A stretch of 64,000 bases of DNA from Silvania confinis. GTDB taxonomy: Bacteria; Pseudomonadota; Gammaproteobacteria; Enterobacterales; Enterobacteriaceae. The notes beneath the pieces were generated by a model that saw only the letters and a program-made list of their open reading frames with translations, was not told the DNA's origin and ran no database searches. The position numbers were made by a program, and so were the translations under genes. Each line of letters opens with the position of its first letter. Position 1 is the first letter of the stretch. Positions 42,856 to 50,711 of the stretch are shown here, in pieces. The stretch is from the NCBI RefSeq assembly GCF_025564085.1, contig NZ_JAMGZJ010000077.1:310001-374000 (forward strand), read 5' to 3'.

Positions 42856-43599
42856 TCAGGCGGCGTTTGCCGCCCCGTATGCCCTGATGGCATAACCCTG
42901 CTTTTGCCAGTGCTCCAGCTGCTGGCGCTGTTCCGCCGAAATCGCATGCCCCGCCCAGACCAGAATTTGCTGCCCGGGGAAGAACTCCGGGTGCGGTAAT
43001 TCAAGCGGTTCGGCAAAGACATCAATTCGCCAGCCGCGCTGCGATAAACGCCACGCCTCCAGCCACAGGCCTGTACGATCCTCAATTCCCCAACCAATCA
43101 GCAACGCATCCCTGCCCGCTTTAACGCGCGAGGCCGTCAGGCTCGACACCGCATGCTCAATCAGAATGCCGTCCAGCAGGCTGCGCATGGCGCGCGCGGT
43201 ATCGCGATCGAGACTCAGGGTATTCCTCAGGGGCTCAAAGACGTTGTCGATCAGGATATCCACGGGATGGTGCGCACTAAAGGCCGCAATTTTAGCGCGC
43301 AGTTTCGCCGGGCTCACCTGGCGCAACGTCGCGATCAACTCTTCCTGCAGCGCAGACCAGTCTCCCGGCTCAGGCGCTTTTCCCTGGTCAAGCAGGGCTT
43401 TAACCTTACCGACCGGGACGCCGCGTTCGATCCAGCGTTTGATCTCCTGAATCCGCAGCAGGTCTTCGTCGTCAAACTGACGGTGCCCCCCTTCGCTGCG
43501 CTGTGGCTTAAGCAGGCCATACCGGCGCTGCCATGCACGCAACGTGACGGGGTTTATGCCACATCGTTCTGCTACATCGCCAATACTGTAATAGGCCAT
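42856..43599 (-). CDS. bluR: MerR-like repressor BluR
   Basis: BluR represses ycgZ-ymgA-ariR; the photoreceptor BluF relieves this in blue light at low temperature in E. coli. The first 70 residues are a MerR DNA-binding domain ([20 protein letters not shown], then [10 protein letters not shown] and [10 protein letters not shown]). The first 34 residues match E. coli BluR exactly as I recall it, and it fits BluR better than its paralogue MlrA. The C-terminal domain (about 75-247) resembles a B12-binding effector fold. AGGGAG precedes the ATG. It reads away from bluF with a 113-base gap containing paired TGTACA motifs. Confidence 0.92.
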   Translation of the reverse strand: MAYYSIGDVAERCGINPVTLRAWQRRYGLLKPQRSEGGHRQFDDEDLLRIQEIKRWIERGVPVGKVKALLDQGKAPEPGDWSALQEELIATLRQVSPAKLRAKIAAFSAHHPVDILIDNVFEPLRNTLSLDRDTARAMRSLLDGILIEHAVSSLTASRVKAGRDALLIGWGIEDRTGLWLEAWRLSQRGWRIDVFAEPLELPHPEFFPGQQILVWAGHAISAEQRQQLEHWQKQGYAIRAYGAANAA

Positions 43600-43655
43600 C
43601 GATTCTCCCTGCTAATCGATATATTTTGTGTCCAAAGTAACGAATCTCACCAGGC

Positions 43656-43678
43656 TGTACAACCTGTAATAGTGTACA
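43656..43678. promoter_or_regulatory. Paired TGTACA motifs upstream of bluR (candidate autoregulatory operator)
   Basis: Two TGTACAA copies start at 43656 and 43673, in the 113-base gap between bluF and bluR. MlrA, the paralogue of BluR, binds TGTACA half-sites at csgD, and the same motif occurs in pairs upstream of ycgZ in this window. The site lies 57-79 bases before the bluR ATG. A role in bluR autoregulation is inference. Confidence 0.45.
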
Positions 43679-43712
43679 ACAATTTTGTATCACTACCCGG
43701 TGAGACTTAGTC

Positions 43713-44927
43713 TTAAATATCCTCCGTCCGCTCAGGCCACGCGATTGCGGGGATCCCGGCCAGTTGCGGGCGGGCAAACAGATGCCCCTGAAACTGCGAA
43801 ACCCCGGCGGATTCGAGCCACATCCACTCTTCCGCTTTCTCAATGCCGACCGCAGAGATCAGTATTTCCAGCGTTGTACAACATTTGATAATAGCCAGCA
43901 CGATGGCCTGACGCGGGCCACTTTTATGGATATCGCGGATCAGGTCACGGTTAATCTTAATTCGGTCCGGCTGAAACTGCGCCAGCAGCAGCAGTCCGCC
44001 AAAACCGCCGCCGAAGTGGTCGATAGCCACCCCAATCCCGGCCGCTTTTAACTCGCGCACGCTGCAGGTGAAATCATCGAGACGGGAGATGACTTCATTT
44101 TCAGTAAACTCCACCACGATCTGCTCGGGCACCAGTCCGTGAGCGGCAATTTCCTCCAGCAGGTAGCTGACCGCATTGGGCACTTTGACCAACGTCATCG
44201 GCAGCAGGTTCACCGACAGGCTCTGCCCGGCCAGCCCCAGGGCGCTGGCCATCGCAAAGGCCACGCTTTTGCTTTTGAGATCGGCTTCGTAAATCTCATC
44301 GCCCTGCAGCCCGTCAAACCAGCGCTGGGCCGGCTCCCCGCTCGGGGTGCGGATCAACGCTTCCAGCGTGACCCGCTCACGGGCCAGTGGGTCGATAATC
44401 GGCTGGAAGGCGAAGCTGCAGGTCTCACTGTAGCGCCCTGGCAACGTCCGCACGCTGGTGCTATCGGGGATAAACTCCCAGTAGTCTGCCGGCGGGATTT
44501 CGAAGTAGTTCTCGATTTCACTCTCTGCTACGAAGGTTCTGAAAAACTGCAGCGCCCGGTCGTTATAGATAAGCTGGAACCGGGTGGTCCCTTTATCCAT
44601 CACCGTTTGCAGCACTTCGTGCCGATCGTACGTACGTAAATCAAACAGCTCCATGCCGCTCTTACCGAAGCGCCGTGAAGGTGAGTAGTCGCACATCAGC
44701 TCAACCACGTTGTGGTGACGCTCATCTTCGCAAATCGTCTGATAGATGGCCCTCACGTTCTCATCGGGTCCCTCAAGCAGCTGAAAAAACAGCTTGCCGT
44801 TGAACAGTAAAATGCCGCTGACGCCGGCTTTGCTGTTCTTCTCATTAGCTGCAACAACCATGTCTTCCAGCACGGTAACCGGTACGTAGTCACGAAAGTG
44901 ACTACGGTAAATAATGGTAGTGAGCAT
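43713..44927 (-). CDS. bluF: Blue-light antirepressor BluF (BLUF-EAL)
   Basis: BluF senses blue light through FAD and then binds BluR to release it from DNA. The N-terminal BLUF domain (about 1-95) keeps the flavin-site Tyr7, Asn31 and Gln49. The C-terminal EAL-like domain (about 150-404) keeps LEALIR but has IDHFGGGFGG where active phosphodiesterases have DDFG-TG. It is therefore expected to lack c-di-GMP hydrolysis, as in E. coli BluF. The length is 404 residues against 403. It is divergent from ycgZ. Confidence 0.95.
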   Translation of the reverse strand: MLTTIIYRSHFRDYVPVTVLEDMVVAANEKNSKAGVSGILLFNGKLFFQLLEGPDENVRAIYQTICEDERHHNVVELMCDYSPSRRFGKSGMELFDLRTYDRHEVLQTVMDKGTTRFQLIYNDRALQFFRTFVAESEIENYFEIPPADYWEFIPDSTSVRTLPGRYSETCSFAFQPIIDPLARERVTLEALIRTPSGEPAQRWFDGLQGDEIYEADLKSKSVAFAMASALGLAGQSLSVNLLPMTLVKVPNAVSYLLEEIAAHGLVPEQIVVEFTENEVISRLDDFTCSVRELKAAGIGVAIDHFGGGFGGLLLLAQFQPDRIKINRDLIRDIHKSGPRQAIVLAIIKCCTTLEILISAVGIEKAEEWMWLESAGVSQFQGHLFARPQLAGIPAIAWPERTEDI

Positions 44928-45047
44928 AGGATTTCCAATAGAGGAAGTGAATGAAAAGCCACATTATCAAATGGTTGGATATATCGCTCTTTATCCCTTT
45001 GGGCGGGATTTTGTGCGGTGTTATTTAACATCGTAACGGCTGAAAAC

Positions 45048-45062
45048 CGTACAGAATGTACA
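45048..45062. promoter_or_regulatory. Candidate BluR/MlrA-type half-site pair, distal
   Basis: CGTACAGAATGTACA contains two half-sites whose starts are nine bases apart. It is closer to bluF (about 120 bases from its ATG) than to ycgZ and could control bluF. The assignment rests on similarity to the MlrA half-site TGTACA. Confidence 0.4.
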
Positions 45063-45152
45063 ATATTTCCTGTCTTTACCGTATCAAATAACAACATTAA
45101 CTTATTGAATATAATTCAATAGCACTTAATGATCAAAATTAAACTGTCAACC

Positions 45153-45171
45153 TGTACAGCCAGTGTGTACA
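45153..45171. promoter_or_regulatory. Candidate BluR operator at the ycgZ promoter
   Basis: Two TGTACAG copies start 13 bases apart, each embedded in or near the palindrome CTGTACAG. The second ends six bases before a possible TATAAA -10 element, so bound repressor would block RNA polymerase. BluR is the known repressor of this operon in E. coli; the exact site here is inferred. Confidence 0.5.
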
Positions 45172-45233
45172 GTATTTATAAATTTACAACGCGTTAACAC
45201 ATTAACAAAAACGCAGATTCCCAGGAGTGACAT

Positions 45234-45473
45234 ATGCGCGAGAACGGGTTCGCACCGAATACAGCCAATGCCATAACTCAGTATTTTACGAAAGCTAACC
45301 AGCCTACTCAGCAGGAGATGCTGGGCCAGATCGTGGTGGAGATCCTGCGGGAGGGAAAAATCCTCAACCGAAAGTCGCTCTGCACCAAACTGCTTTCCCG
45401 CATGGATCTGGCGTCGGATAAGGAAGAGGAGAGCCGCTACCAAACGCTGATTGGCCTGCTGTTTGAACGTTAA
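45234..45473 (+). CDS. ycgZ: Small connector protein YcgZ
   Basis: YcgZ is a small protein of the BluR regulon which in E. coli acts through the Rcs system to favour colanic acid and repress curli. The 79 residues align with E. coli YcgZ (78) around ITQYFTKAN, TQQEMLGQIV and NRKSLCTKLLSRM, ending LIGLLFER. CAGGAG lies just upstream of the ATG. It is the first gene of a three-gene operon. Together with the colanic acid operon at the left of the window it may form one regulatory circuit. Confidence 0.9.
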   Translation: MRENGFAPNTANAITQYFTKANQPTQQEMLGQIVVEILREGKILNRKSLCTKLLSRMDLASDKEEESRYQTLIGLLFER

Positions 45474-45516
45474 GAGAAGTCCATCTACAGCCGCTAATTA
45501 CCTTGCTTTTCGTCAG

Positions 45517-45545
45517 TTTTTTCTTGTGCGCAGTTTTCTTATACT
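45517..45545 (+). promoter_or_regulatory. Possible internal promoter before ymgA
   Basis: TATACT (45540-45545) with a T-run as a weak -35 element 17 bases upstream lies in the 137-base gap between ycgZ and ymgA. It is 66 bases before the ymgA ATG. The -35 element is poor, so this is only a candidate. Confidence 0.3.
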
Positions 45546-45610
45546 GCTGCTAAAACTGACATCATGCCGCGTTTCCCCTTGCAGGAAAATGTGGCAACAG
45601 AGACGTAGTT

Positions 45611-45928
45611 ATGAATCGAAGTGAACATGAAAGACTGACTGACGAACTTATCGGCGAAGCGACTCTTTCTTTGCTCCAGGAGCATGGCCCGATCAGCATC
45701 AAGGCGTTGCTGGAAAGGCTAAGCGCTATGCTGGCGGCAGAGGGAGACGGAGAAAGACGCAGCGTACTGGCACAAATTATTCTGGAAATTTCCAGTGACA
45801 GTAACGGTGCGCCTTCGCGCAACGCCGAAAGTGAGCAGCAAGCATGGGACAAGGACGGCCTGAACAGCAGTAATGTGTATCCACTGTTTGGCACAAGCCA
45901 GCAATCACGCAGCAGTAAAAAACACTGA
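45611..45928 (+). CDS. ymgA: Small connector protein YmgA
   Basis: The first 70 residues match E. coli YmgA in pattern (MNRSEHERLTDELIGEATLSLL, then KALLERLSAML and RSVLAQIILEIS-DS). YmgA acts with YcgZ and AriR on the Rcs pathway in E. coli. The protein here has 105 residues against 90, with a longer polar, serine-rich tail. A weak ribosome site (AGAGA) precedes the ATG. Its neighbours ycgZ and ariR support the name. Confidence 0.85.
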   Translation: MNRSEHERLTDELIGEATLSLLQEHGPISIKALLERLSAMLAAEGDGERRSVLAQIILEISSDSNGAPSRNAESEQQAWDKDGLNSSNVYPLFGTSQQSRSSKKH

Positions 45929-45967
45929 CTGCAATTATTCAGCCATCAACTAAATCGGTGTGATCCT

Positions 45968-46246
45968 ATGAGCCAGGCTATGCTCCAGAACAATGATTTT
46001 TATCAACCACTGCCTAACCCTGTGCTGTCCAACTATTTTCGTAACGCTGCAGGGTTACTGGCTGATGAATCAGCGCTGTATCATTCCGTTGTTGCCGCTA
46101 TTGCCGATGCGAATGAGCCACTGACCAATAAAGCCATCATCCTGCGCCTCATTCATGAAATTGAGGCCACCCGCGACGTTGTCAGAGCCGATATTATCCG
46201 TAAGACGCTGGAAATTATTGTCGATCACACCCTGGACGACCTTTGA
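45968..46246 (+). CDS. ariR: AriR (YmgB), acid-resistance and biofilm connector
   Basis: AriR is a small, mostly helical dimer linked to biofilm formation and acid resistance and to Rcs signalling with YcgZ and YmgA. The 92 residues share with E. coli AriR (88) the stretches LSNYFRNAAGLLADES, KAIILRLIHEIEAT and RADIIRKTLEIIVDHT-DD. There is no clear ribosome site next to the ATG. E. coli ymgC, which follows there, is missing; a strong hairpin follows instead. Confidence 0.88.
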   Translation: MSQAMLQNNDFYQPLPNPVLSNYFRNAAGLLADESALYHSVVAAIADANEPLTNKAIILRLIHEIEATRDVVRADIIRKTLEIIVDHTLDDL

Positions 46247-46263
46247 ATGCCCTTCATAGTATT

Positions 46264-46297
46264 AAACGCTGACGGCACTGTCCTGCCGTCGGCGTTT
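46264..46297 (+). terminator. Hairpin terminator after ariR
   Basis: Arms of 14 bases (AAACGCTGACGGCA and TGCCGTCGGCGTTT, one mismatch) enclose a six-base loop, 18 bases after the ariR stop. The downstream T-run is short, so it may be a weak or bidirectional terminator. It separates the blue-light module from trhP. Confidence 0.7.
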
Positions 46298-46424
46298 CGT
46301 TAACAGCTAATGGTTTACCTCCCTGCCCCACAGCGCTACAATGCCCGCCCTTAAAGTATGGGATCTCCTCCCGGCGCACACTCTGGTGTCGCGCATCTGA
46401 CCTGTCATCAGAACGAGAACAAAC

Positions 46425-47786
46425 ATGTTTAAACCAGAACTCCTTTCCCCGGCGGGAACGCTGCAGAATATGCGTTACGCTTTCGCCTATGGTGCCGATG
46501 CCGTGTATGCGGGCCAACCGCGCTACTCCCTGCGCGTGCGTAACAACGAATTCAACCACGAAAACCTGCAGCTCGGCATCAATGAAGCCCACGCGCTGGG
46601 GAAAAAATTCTACGTGGTCGTTAACATTGCGCCGCACAACGCCAAGCTCAAAACCTTTATCCGCGACCTGAAACCGGTGGTCGAAATGGGGCCGGATGCG
46701 CTGATTATGTCCGACCCGGGTTTGATCATGCTGGTGCGGGAAAACTTCCCGGAGATGGATGTTCACCTCTCCGTGCAGGCGAATGCGGTTAACTGGGCGA
46801 CGGTGAAGTTCTGGAAGCAGATGGGCCTGACCCGCGTGATCCTGTCCCGTGAGCTGTCGCTGGAAGAGATCGAAGAGATCCGCACCCAGGTGCCGGAAAT
46901 GGAGCTGGAGATTTTTGTTCACGGTGCGCTGTGCATGGCCTATTCCGGCCGCTGCCTGCTGTCCGGCTACATTAACAAACGCGATCCCAACCAGGGCACC
47001 TGCACCAACGCCTGCCGCTGGGAATACAAAGTTCAGGAAGGGAAAGAGGACGATGTGGGCAACATCGTCCATAAGCACGAGCCGATCCCGGTGAAAACCG
47101 TCGAGCCAACGCTGGGCGAAGGGGCCCCGACCGACAGCGTGTTTATGATTGAAGAAGCCAAACGGCCTGGCGAGTACATGACCGCATTCGAAGATGAGCA
47201 CGGCACCTACATCATGAACTCCAAGGATCTGCGCGCCATCGCCCACGTTGAGCGCCTGACCCAGATGGGCGTGCACTCGCTGAAGATCGAAGGCCGTACC
47301 AAATCCTATTACTACTGCGCGCGTACCGCTCAGGTGTATCGCAAAGCGATCGACGATGCCGCAGCAGGCAAACCTTTTGACGAAAACCTGCTCACCACGC
47401 TGGAAGGGCTGGCCCATCGCGGTTATACCGAGGGCTTCCTGCGTCGTCACACCCACGACGATTACCAGAACTACGAATACGGCCACTCGATTTCCGAGCG
47501 TCAGCAGTTTGTCGGTGACTTCACCGGCGAGCGTAAAGGCGACCTCGCGGAAGTGGCGGTAAAAAACAAGTTCCTCGTCGGCAATAGCCTGGAGCTGATG
47601 ACCCCACAGGGCAATATCAACTTTACGCTGGAACATATGCAGAACGGCAAAGGTGAAGCGGTGTCGGTTGCACCGGGAGACGGTCATAAAGTGTGGCTGC
47701 CGGTTCCGGCAGATATCGCGCTGGACTATGCGCTGCTGATGCGTAATTTCGACGGCGAAAATACCCGCAACCCGCACGCTAAATAA
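46425..47786 (+). CDS. trhP: tRNA U34 hydroxylation protein TrhP (YegQ)
   Basis: TrhP is a U32-family protein needed for prephenate-dependent formation of 5-hydroxyuridine in tRNA, the first step to cmo5U. The U32 signature region EIFVHGALCMAYSGRCLLSGY is at about residues 162-182, followed by cysteines in GTCTNACRWEY that probably bind an iron-sulfur cluster. The length of 453 residues matches E. coli YegQ. The E. coli neighbour yegP is not present. cyaR follows on the same strand. Confidence 0.94.
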   Translation: MFKPELLSPAGTLQNMRYAFAYGADAVYAGQPRYSLRVRNNEFNHENLQLGINEAHALGKKFYVVVNIAPHNAKLKTFIRDLKPVVEMGPDALIMSDPGLIMLVRENFPEMDVHLSVQANAVNWATVKFWKQMGLTRVILSRELSLEEIEEIRTQVPEMELEIFVHGALCMAYSGRCLLSGYINKRDPNQGTCTNACRWEYKVQEGKEDDVGNIVHKHEPIPVKTVEPTLGEGAPTDSVFMIEEAKRPGEYMTAFEDEHGTYIMNSKDLRAIAHVERLTQMGVHSLKIEGRTKSYYYCARTAQVYRKAIDDAAAGKPFDENLLTTLEGLAHRGYTEGFLRRHTHDDYQNYEYGHSISERQQFVGDFTGERKGDLAEVAVKNKFLVGNSLELMTPQGNINFTLEHMQNGKGEAVSVAPGDGHKVWLPVPADIALDYALLMRNFDGENTRNPHAK

Positions 47787-47821
47787 TTGCCGGGGGTATT
47801 TTTTCAGGCATGAGATAATTC

Positions 47822-47837
47822 TTAGAATCCGATCACA
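47822..47837 (+). promoter_or_regulatory. Probable CRP site for cyaR
   Basis: TTAGA-N6-TCACA has a perfect right half and a weaker left half. Its centre is about 42 bases before the presumed cyaR start, the class II position. CRP-cAMP activates cyaR in E. coli. Confidence 0.6.
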
Positions 47838-47871
47838 TACCGCTGCGTTCAATACGGTTATTATTGATAAC

Positions 47872-47960
47872 GCTGAAAAACATAACCCATAAATGCTAGT
47901 TGTACCAGGAACCACCTCCTTAGCCTGAGTAATCTCCCTTACTCAGGCTAATTTTTTTTT
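47872..47960 (+). ncRNA. cyaR: CyaR (RyeE) Hfq-dependent small RNA
   Basis: The sequence matches E. coli CyaR almost throughout. It starts GCTGAAAAACATAACCCATA and contains the seed ACCAGGAACCACCTCCTTAGCC, whose CCACCTCC core is an anti-Shine-Dalgarno stretch; in E. coli this seed represses ompX, luxS, nadE and yqaE. It ends with a terminator hairpin and a run of nine or ten Ts. Changes from E. coli fall in the region before the seed and in the terminator stem, where paired positions change together. Its location between trhP/yegQ and downstream genes is the usual one. Confidence 0.95.
47921..47960 (+). terminator. Intrinsic terminator of cyaR
   Basis: A perfect 12-base stem (TAGCCTGAGTAA with TTACTCAGGCTA) around TCTCCC is followed by ATTTTTTTTT. 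The long U tail also serves as the Hfq-binding end of the sRNA. Confidence 0.93.
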
Positions 47961-48036
47961 TGCCTTTCATCTTCTTCCTGGCTTCCTTTTCCCGCTCTGC
48001 TCTACACTTCTTCTTAATTGAAAAGGAGTAATGTGA

Positions 48037-48936
48037 ATGGCGAAATATCCGGCAAGTTTATTAATTCTCAACGGTAAAAGCGCCGGTGACGATCTGCTCC
48101 GTCAGGCCGTCTCTTTGTTGCGCGAGGAAGGCGTGGCCATTCACGTGCGGGTGACCTGGGAAAAAGGCGACGCGGCGCGCTATATCGATGAAGCTCACGC
48201 CCTGGGGGTTGAGACGGTGATTGCGGGCGGCGGCGATGGCACCATTAACGAGGTGGCCACCGCGCTGATCGCCCTGCCCGACGCGCAGCGTCCGGCGCTG
48301 GGCATTCTGCCGCTCGGCACCGCCAACGATTTTGCCACCAGCGCCGGGATCCCCGAAGCCCTGGATAAAGCGCTCCAGCTGGCAATTGTCGGCAAAGCGA
48401 CGGCGATCGACATTGCCCGGGTCAACGACAAAACCTGTTTTATAAATATGGCGACCGGCGGGTTCGGTACGCGGATCACCAGCGAAACCCCGGAAAAACT
48501 CAAAGCCGCGCTCGGGGGCGTTTCGTATCTGATCCACGGCCTGGTGCGCCTGGATACCCTGAAACCGGATCAGTGCGAAATCACCGGGGAAGACTTTCAC
48601 TGGCAGGGCAATGCGCTGGTGATTGGCATCGGCAATGGCCGTCAGGCGGGAGGCGGACAACAGCTGTGCCCGGATGCGCTGATCAACGACGGTCAGTTGC
48701 AGGTGAGGATTATTACCGGCGATGAGCTGCTACCTGCCCTGCTGACCACGTTGACCAAACCGGAAGAGAGCCCGCACATTGTTGACGGTCAGTCAGCGTG
48801 GTTTGACATCACGGCCCCGCACGGGATGACCTTCAACCTTGATGGCGAGCCGTTGAGCGGGGAACATTTCCGCATTGCACTATTGCCAGGGGCGATCCAG
48901 TGCCGGTTGCCGCCGGATTGTCCTTTGCTCCGCTAG
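48037..48936 (+). CDS. yegS: Lipid kinase YegS
   Basis: YegS is a diacylglycerol-kinase-fold lipid kinase; the E. coli enzyme phosphorylates phosphatidylglycerol in vitro. It has the catalytic-domain [12 protein letters not shown] motif (about residues 64-75), the N-terminal [10 protein letters not shown] loop and the [10 protein letters not shown] stretch (about 91-100). The length of 299 residues equals that of E. coli. AAGGAG lies nine bases upstream; an ATG-TGA start-stop pair lies between it and the true ATG. Confidence 0.95.
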   Translation: MAKYPASLLILNGKSAGDDLLRQAVSLLREEGVAIHVRVTWEKGDAARYIDEAHALGVETVIAGGGDGTINEVATALIALPDAQRPALGILPLGTANDFATSAGIPEALDKALQLAIVGKATAIDIARVNDKTCFINMATGGFGTRITSETPEKLKAALGGVSYLIHGLVRLDTLKPDQCEITGEDFHWQGNALVIGIGNGRQAGGGQQLCPDALINDGQLQVRIITGDELLPALLTTLTKPEESPHIVDGQSAWFDITAPHGMTFNLDGEPLSGEHFRIALLPGAIQCRLPPDCPLLR

Positions 48937-48961
48937 GGTTGCCGGGTGGCGAGGTAAAAGC

Positions 48962-48991
48962 AAAACGGTAACCTGAAGGTTACCGTTTTTT
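48962..48991. terminator. Bidirectional terminator after yegS
   Basis: A perfect stem AAAACGGTAACC / GGTTACCGTTTT around TGAA is followed by Ts on the plus strand and, read the other way, ends in a T-rich run too. It can stop both yegS and the convergent ABC transporter operon. Confidence 0.88.
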
Positions 48992-49000
48992 GTGTTTGCG

Positions 49001-49033
49001 CCCTCTCCCTGTGGGAGAGGGTTGGGGAGAGGG
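49001..49033. repeat. CCCTCTCCC/GGGAGAGGG intergenic palindrome
   Basis: CCCTCTCCC, TGT, GGGAGAGGG form a perfect nine-base stem, followed by a second GGGGAGAGGG arm that could pair instead. It lies right after the yegS terminator. Related palindromes occur near 4142 and 55674. This looks like a small dispersed intergenic repeat. Confidence 0.65.
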
Positions 49034-49055
49034 CGTCAGGCCGCACTTAAACCCA

Positions 49056-49829
49056 CTAATACACCGCCACCTCGCGCGCCATCTCGCGTGAATACTGCTG
49101 GCTGGCAGTCACTAACATCCGCGTATAGTCGGTTTTGGCATTCCCGGCCACCAGCTCATCGACGCTCAGCGTTTCGAGGATCTTGCCATATTGCATCACT
49201 GCTACCTTCTGGCACAGGTGGGCAATCACCCCCAGATCGTGGGTCACCATCAGATAGGTCAGTTTCGACTCGCGCTGCAGCTCCGCCAGCAGGTTTAAGA
49301 TCTCCGCCTGTACCGACACGTCGAGCGCCGAGGTCGGTTCATCGAGCAGCAGCACCTGCGGCTCCAGAATCAACGCCCGAGCGATCGCCACACGCTGGCG
49401 CTGCCCGCCGGAAAGCTGATGCGGATAGCGGTCGCGAAAGGCGCGGTTCAGGCCCACTTTATCCAGCAGGGCATGAATGCGCCGATCCCGGTCGTTGATT
49501 CCATGAATCTGCAGTGGTTCTTCCAGAATATCGCCGATGGTGTGGCGCGGATGCAGTGAACCGTACGGATCCTGAAACACCATCTGCACCAGTCGGCAGC
49601 GCTGGGGGCTAATGCGCCGTTCCAGCGCCTGCCCATTTATCGCCAGCGCCCCGTCCCAGTGGGTGAACAATCCGGCCAGGCACTTCAGCACCGTGGTCTT
49701 GCCAGAACCCGACTCCCCCACCAGACCGTAAATCTCGCCCGGCTGGACGTTAATATTGACGTCATACAGCACCTGGCTGCGCTTCTCGCCTTCGCCGAAG
49801 GCCAGATTCAGGTTTTTTACCTCGATCAT
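49056..49829 (-). CDS. ABC transporter ATP-binding protein, DppF/OppF-like
   Basis: This is one of two ATPases of a Dpp/Opp-family importer. It has Walker A GESGSGKTT (about residues 38-46), a Q-loop QMVFQDPYGSLHP typical of this family, the signature LSGGQRQR, Walker B VLLLDEPTS and the H-loop THDLG. The length (257) is short for DppF-type subunits because the C-terminal oligopeptide-transporter extension is small. It is the last gene of the operon. It ends against the yegS terminator region. Confidence 0.88.
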   Translation of the reverse strand: MIEVKNLNLAFGEGEKRSQVLYDVNINVQPGEIYGLVGESGSGKTTVLKCLAGLFTHWDGALAINGQALERRISPQRCRLVQMVFQDPYGSLHPRHTIGDILEEPLQIHGINDRDRRIHALLDKVGLNRAFRDRYPHQLSGGQRQRVAIARALILEPQVLLLDEPTSALDVSVQAEILNLLAELQRESKLTYLMVTHDLGVIAHLCQKVAVMQYGKILETLSVDELVAGNAKTDYTRMLVTASQQYSREMAREVAVY

Positions 49830-49838
49830 CTTCGCTCC

Positions 49839-50711
49839 TTATTCGGTCAGCCAGCTGGCCTGGCGCTGCAGTACCGGCAGCACCGGACGGCGGTGGTTCA
49901 TTTCCGGCAGGGCATTGATCAGCCCCTGCGTGTAGGGATGTTTCGCATTGTGCAGATCGCAGGCGGCAATCGATTCCACCACCCGCCCGGCGTACATCAC
50001 CAGCACCCGGTCGCAGAAGCTGCGCACCAGATTGATATCGTGACTGATAAAGATTAAGCCCAGCCCGCGCGACTTAACCAAGTCATCCAGCAGTCCCAGC
50101 ACCTGCAGGCGCACCGAGACGTCCAGCGCCGAGGTGGGTTCATCGGCAATCACCAGCTCCGGGTCGGTTATTAACATCATGGCGATCATGATGCGTTGCC
50201 CCTGCCCGCCGGAAATCTCGTGCGAATAAAGCTGATACACGCGTGCCGGCTCGCGAATGCGCACCACGTCCAGCATCTCCAGCACTTTGGCTTTGGCCTC
50301 GGCTTTGCGTCCCGGATGGTGGGTTAGCCAGGCTTCGGCAATCTGATCTCCGACGCACACCACCGGATTAAGTGAGTATTTCGGGTCCTGCATGATCATC
50401 GAGATGCGCTTGCCGCGAATGCCGCGCATCTGCGCCTCGCTGACGGTACGTAAATCGACATCGCCAAACTGCATCCGCGTGGCGGTGATCTGCGCCTTGG
50501 CCGGATGCAGGCGCAGCAGCGCCCGTCCGACGGTGGATTTACCGGAACCCGATTCACCGACAATCGCCAGCTTTTCGCGTCCGAGCTGGAAGGAGACGCC
50601 GCGCACTGCGTTGGTGACCGCGCGTCCGTTGATAAAGTCGACGTGCAGATCGCGCACGTCGAGCAGCGGCTCATTAGTTGCTGCGAGGATCGAGGATGTC
50701 ACGTAGGCCAT
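49839..50711 (-). CDS. ABC transporter ATP-binding protein, DppD/OppD-like
   Basis: This second ATPase has Walker [10 protein letters not shown], the family Q-loop [12 protein letters not shown], a signature ISGGQGQR (I for L), Walker [10 protein letters not shown] and H-loop SHDIN. The C-terminus has the family region [16 protein letters not shown]. The annotated ATG overlaps the preceding permease by 38 bases, and its AGGAG touches it. A GTG three codons later would have AGGAG nine bases upstream and may be the true start. It is 9 bases from the next ATPase. Confidence 0.87.
   Translation of the reverse strand: MAYVTSSILAATNEPLLDVRDLHVDFINGRAVTNAVRGVSFQLGREKLAIVGESGSGKSTVGRALLRLHPAKAQITATRMQFGDVDLRTVSEAQMRGIRGKRISMIMQDPKYSLNPVVCVGDQIAEAWLTHHPGRKAEAKAKVLEMLDVVRIREPARVYQLYSHEISGGQGQRIMIAMMLITDPELVIADEPTSALDVSVRLQVLGLLDDLVKSRGLGLIFISHDINLVRSFCDRVLVMYAGRVVESIAACDLHNAKHPYTQGLINALPEMNHRRPVLPVLQRQASWLTE

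Larger units (their letters stand above)
44928..45233. promoter_or_regulatory. Divergent bluF-ycgZ control region
   Basis: This 306-base AT-rich gap holds the promoters of bluF (minus) and the ycgZ operon (plus). It contains two groups of TGTACA-like half-sites: CGTACA/TGTACA at 45048-45062 and TGTACA/TGTACA at 45153-45171. A TATAAA at 45177-45182 could be the ycgZ -10 element; the second group would then cover the -35 region, as expected for a repressor site. No gene was seen. Confidence 0.6.

Noticed and set aside
42859-42874. GGCGGC-GTTT-GCCGCC hairpin as a baeR terminator
   Set aside because: It lies in the alanine-rich end of the bluR coding sequence and has no T-run.
46254-47915. Open frame of 553 codons antisense to trhP
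   Set aside because: It covers trhP on the opposite strand, begins near cyaR and shows no domain; trhP is well supported.
48028-48039. ATG-TGA start-stop pair between the ribosome site and the yegS ATG
   Set aside because: Start-stop elements can regulate, but the ribosome site is well spaced for yegS and nothing else supports a role.
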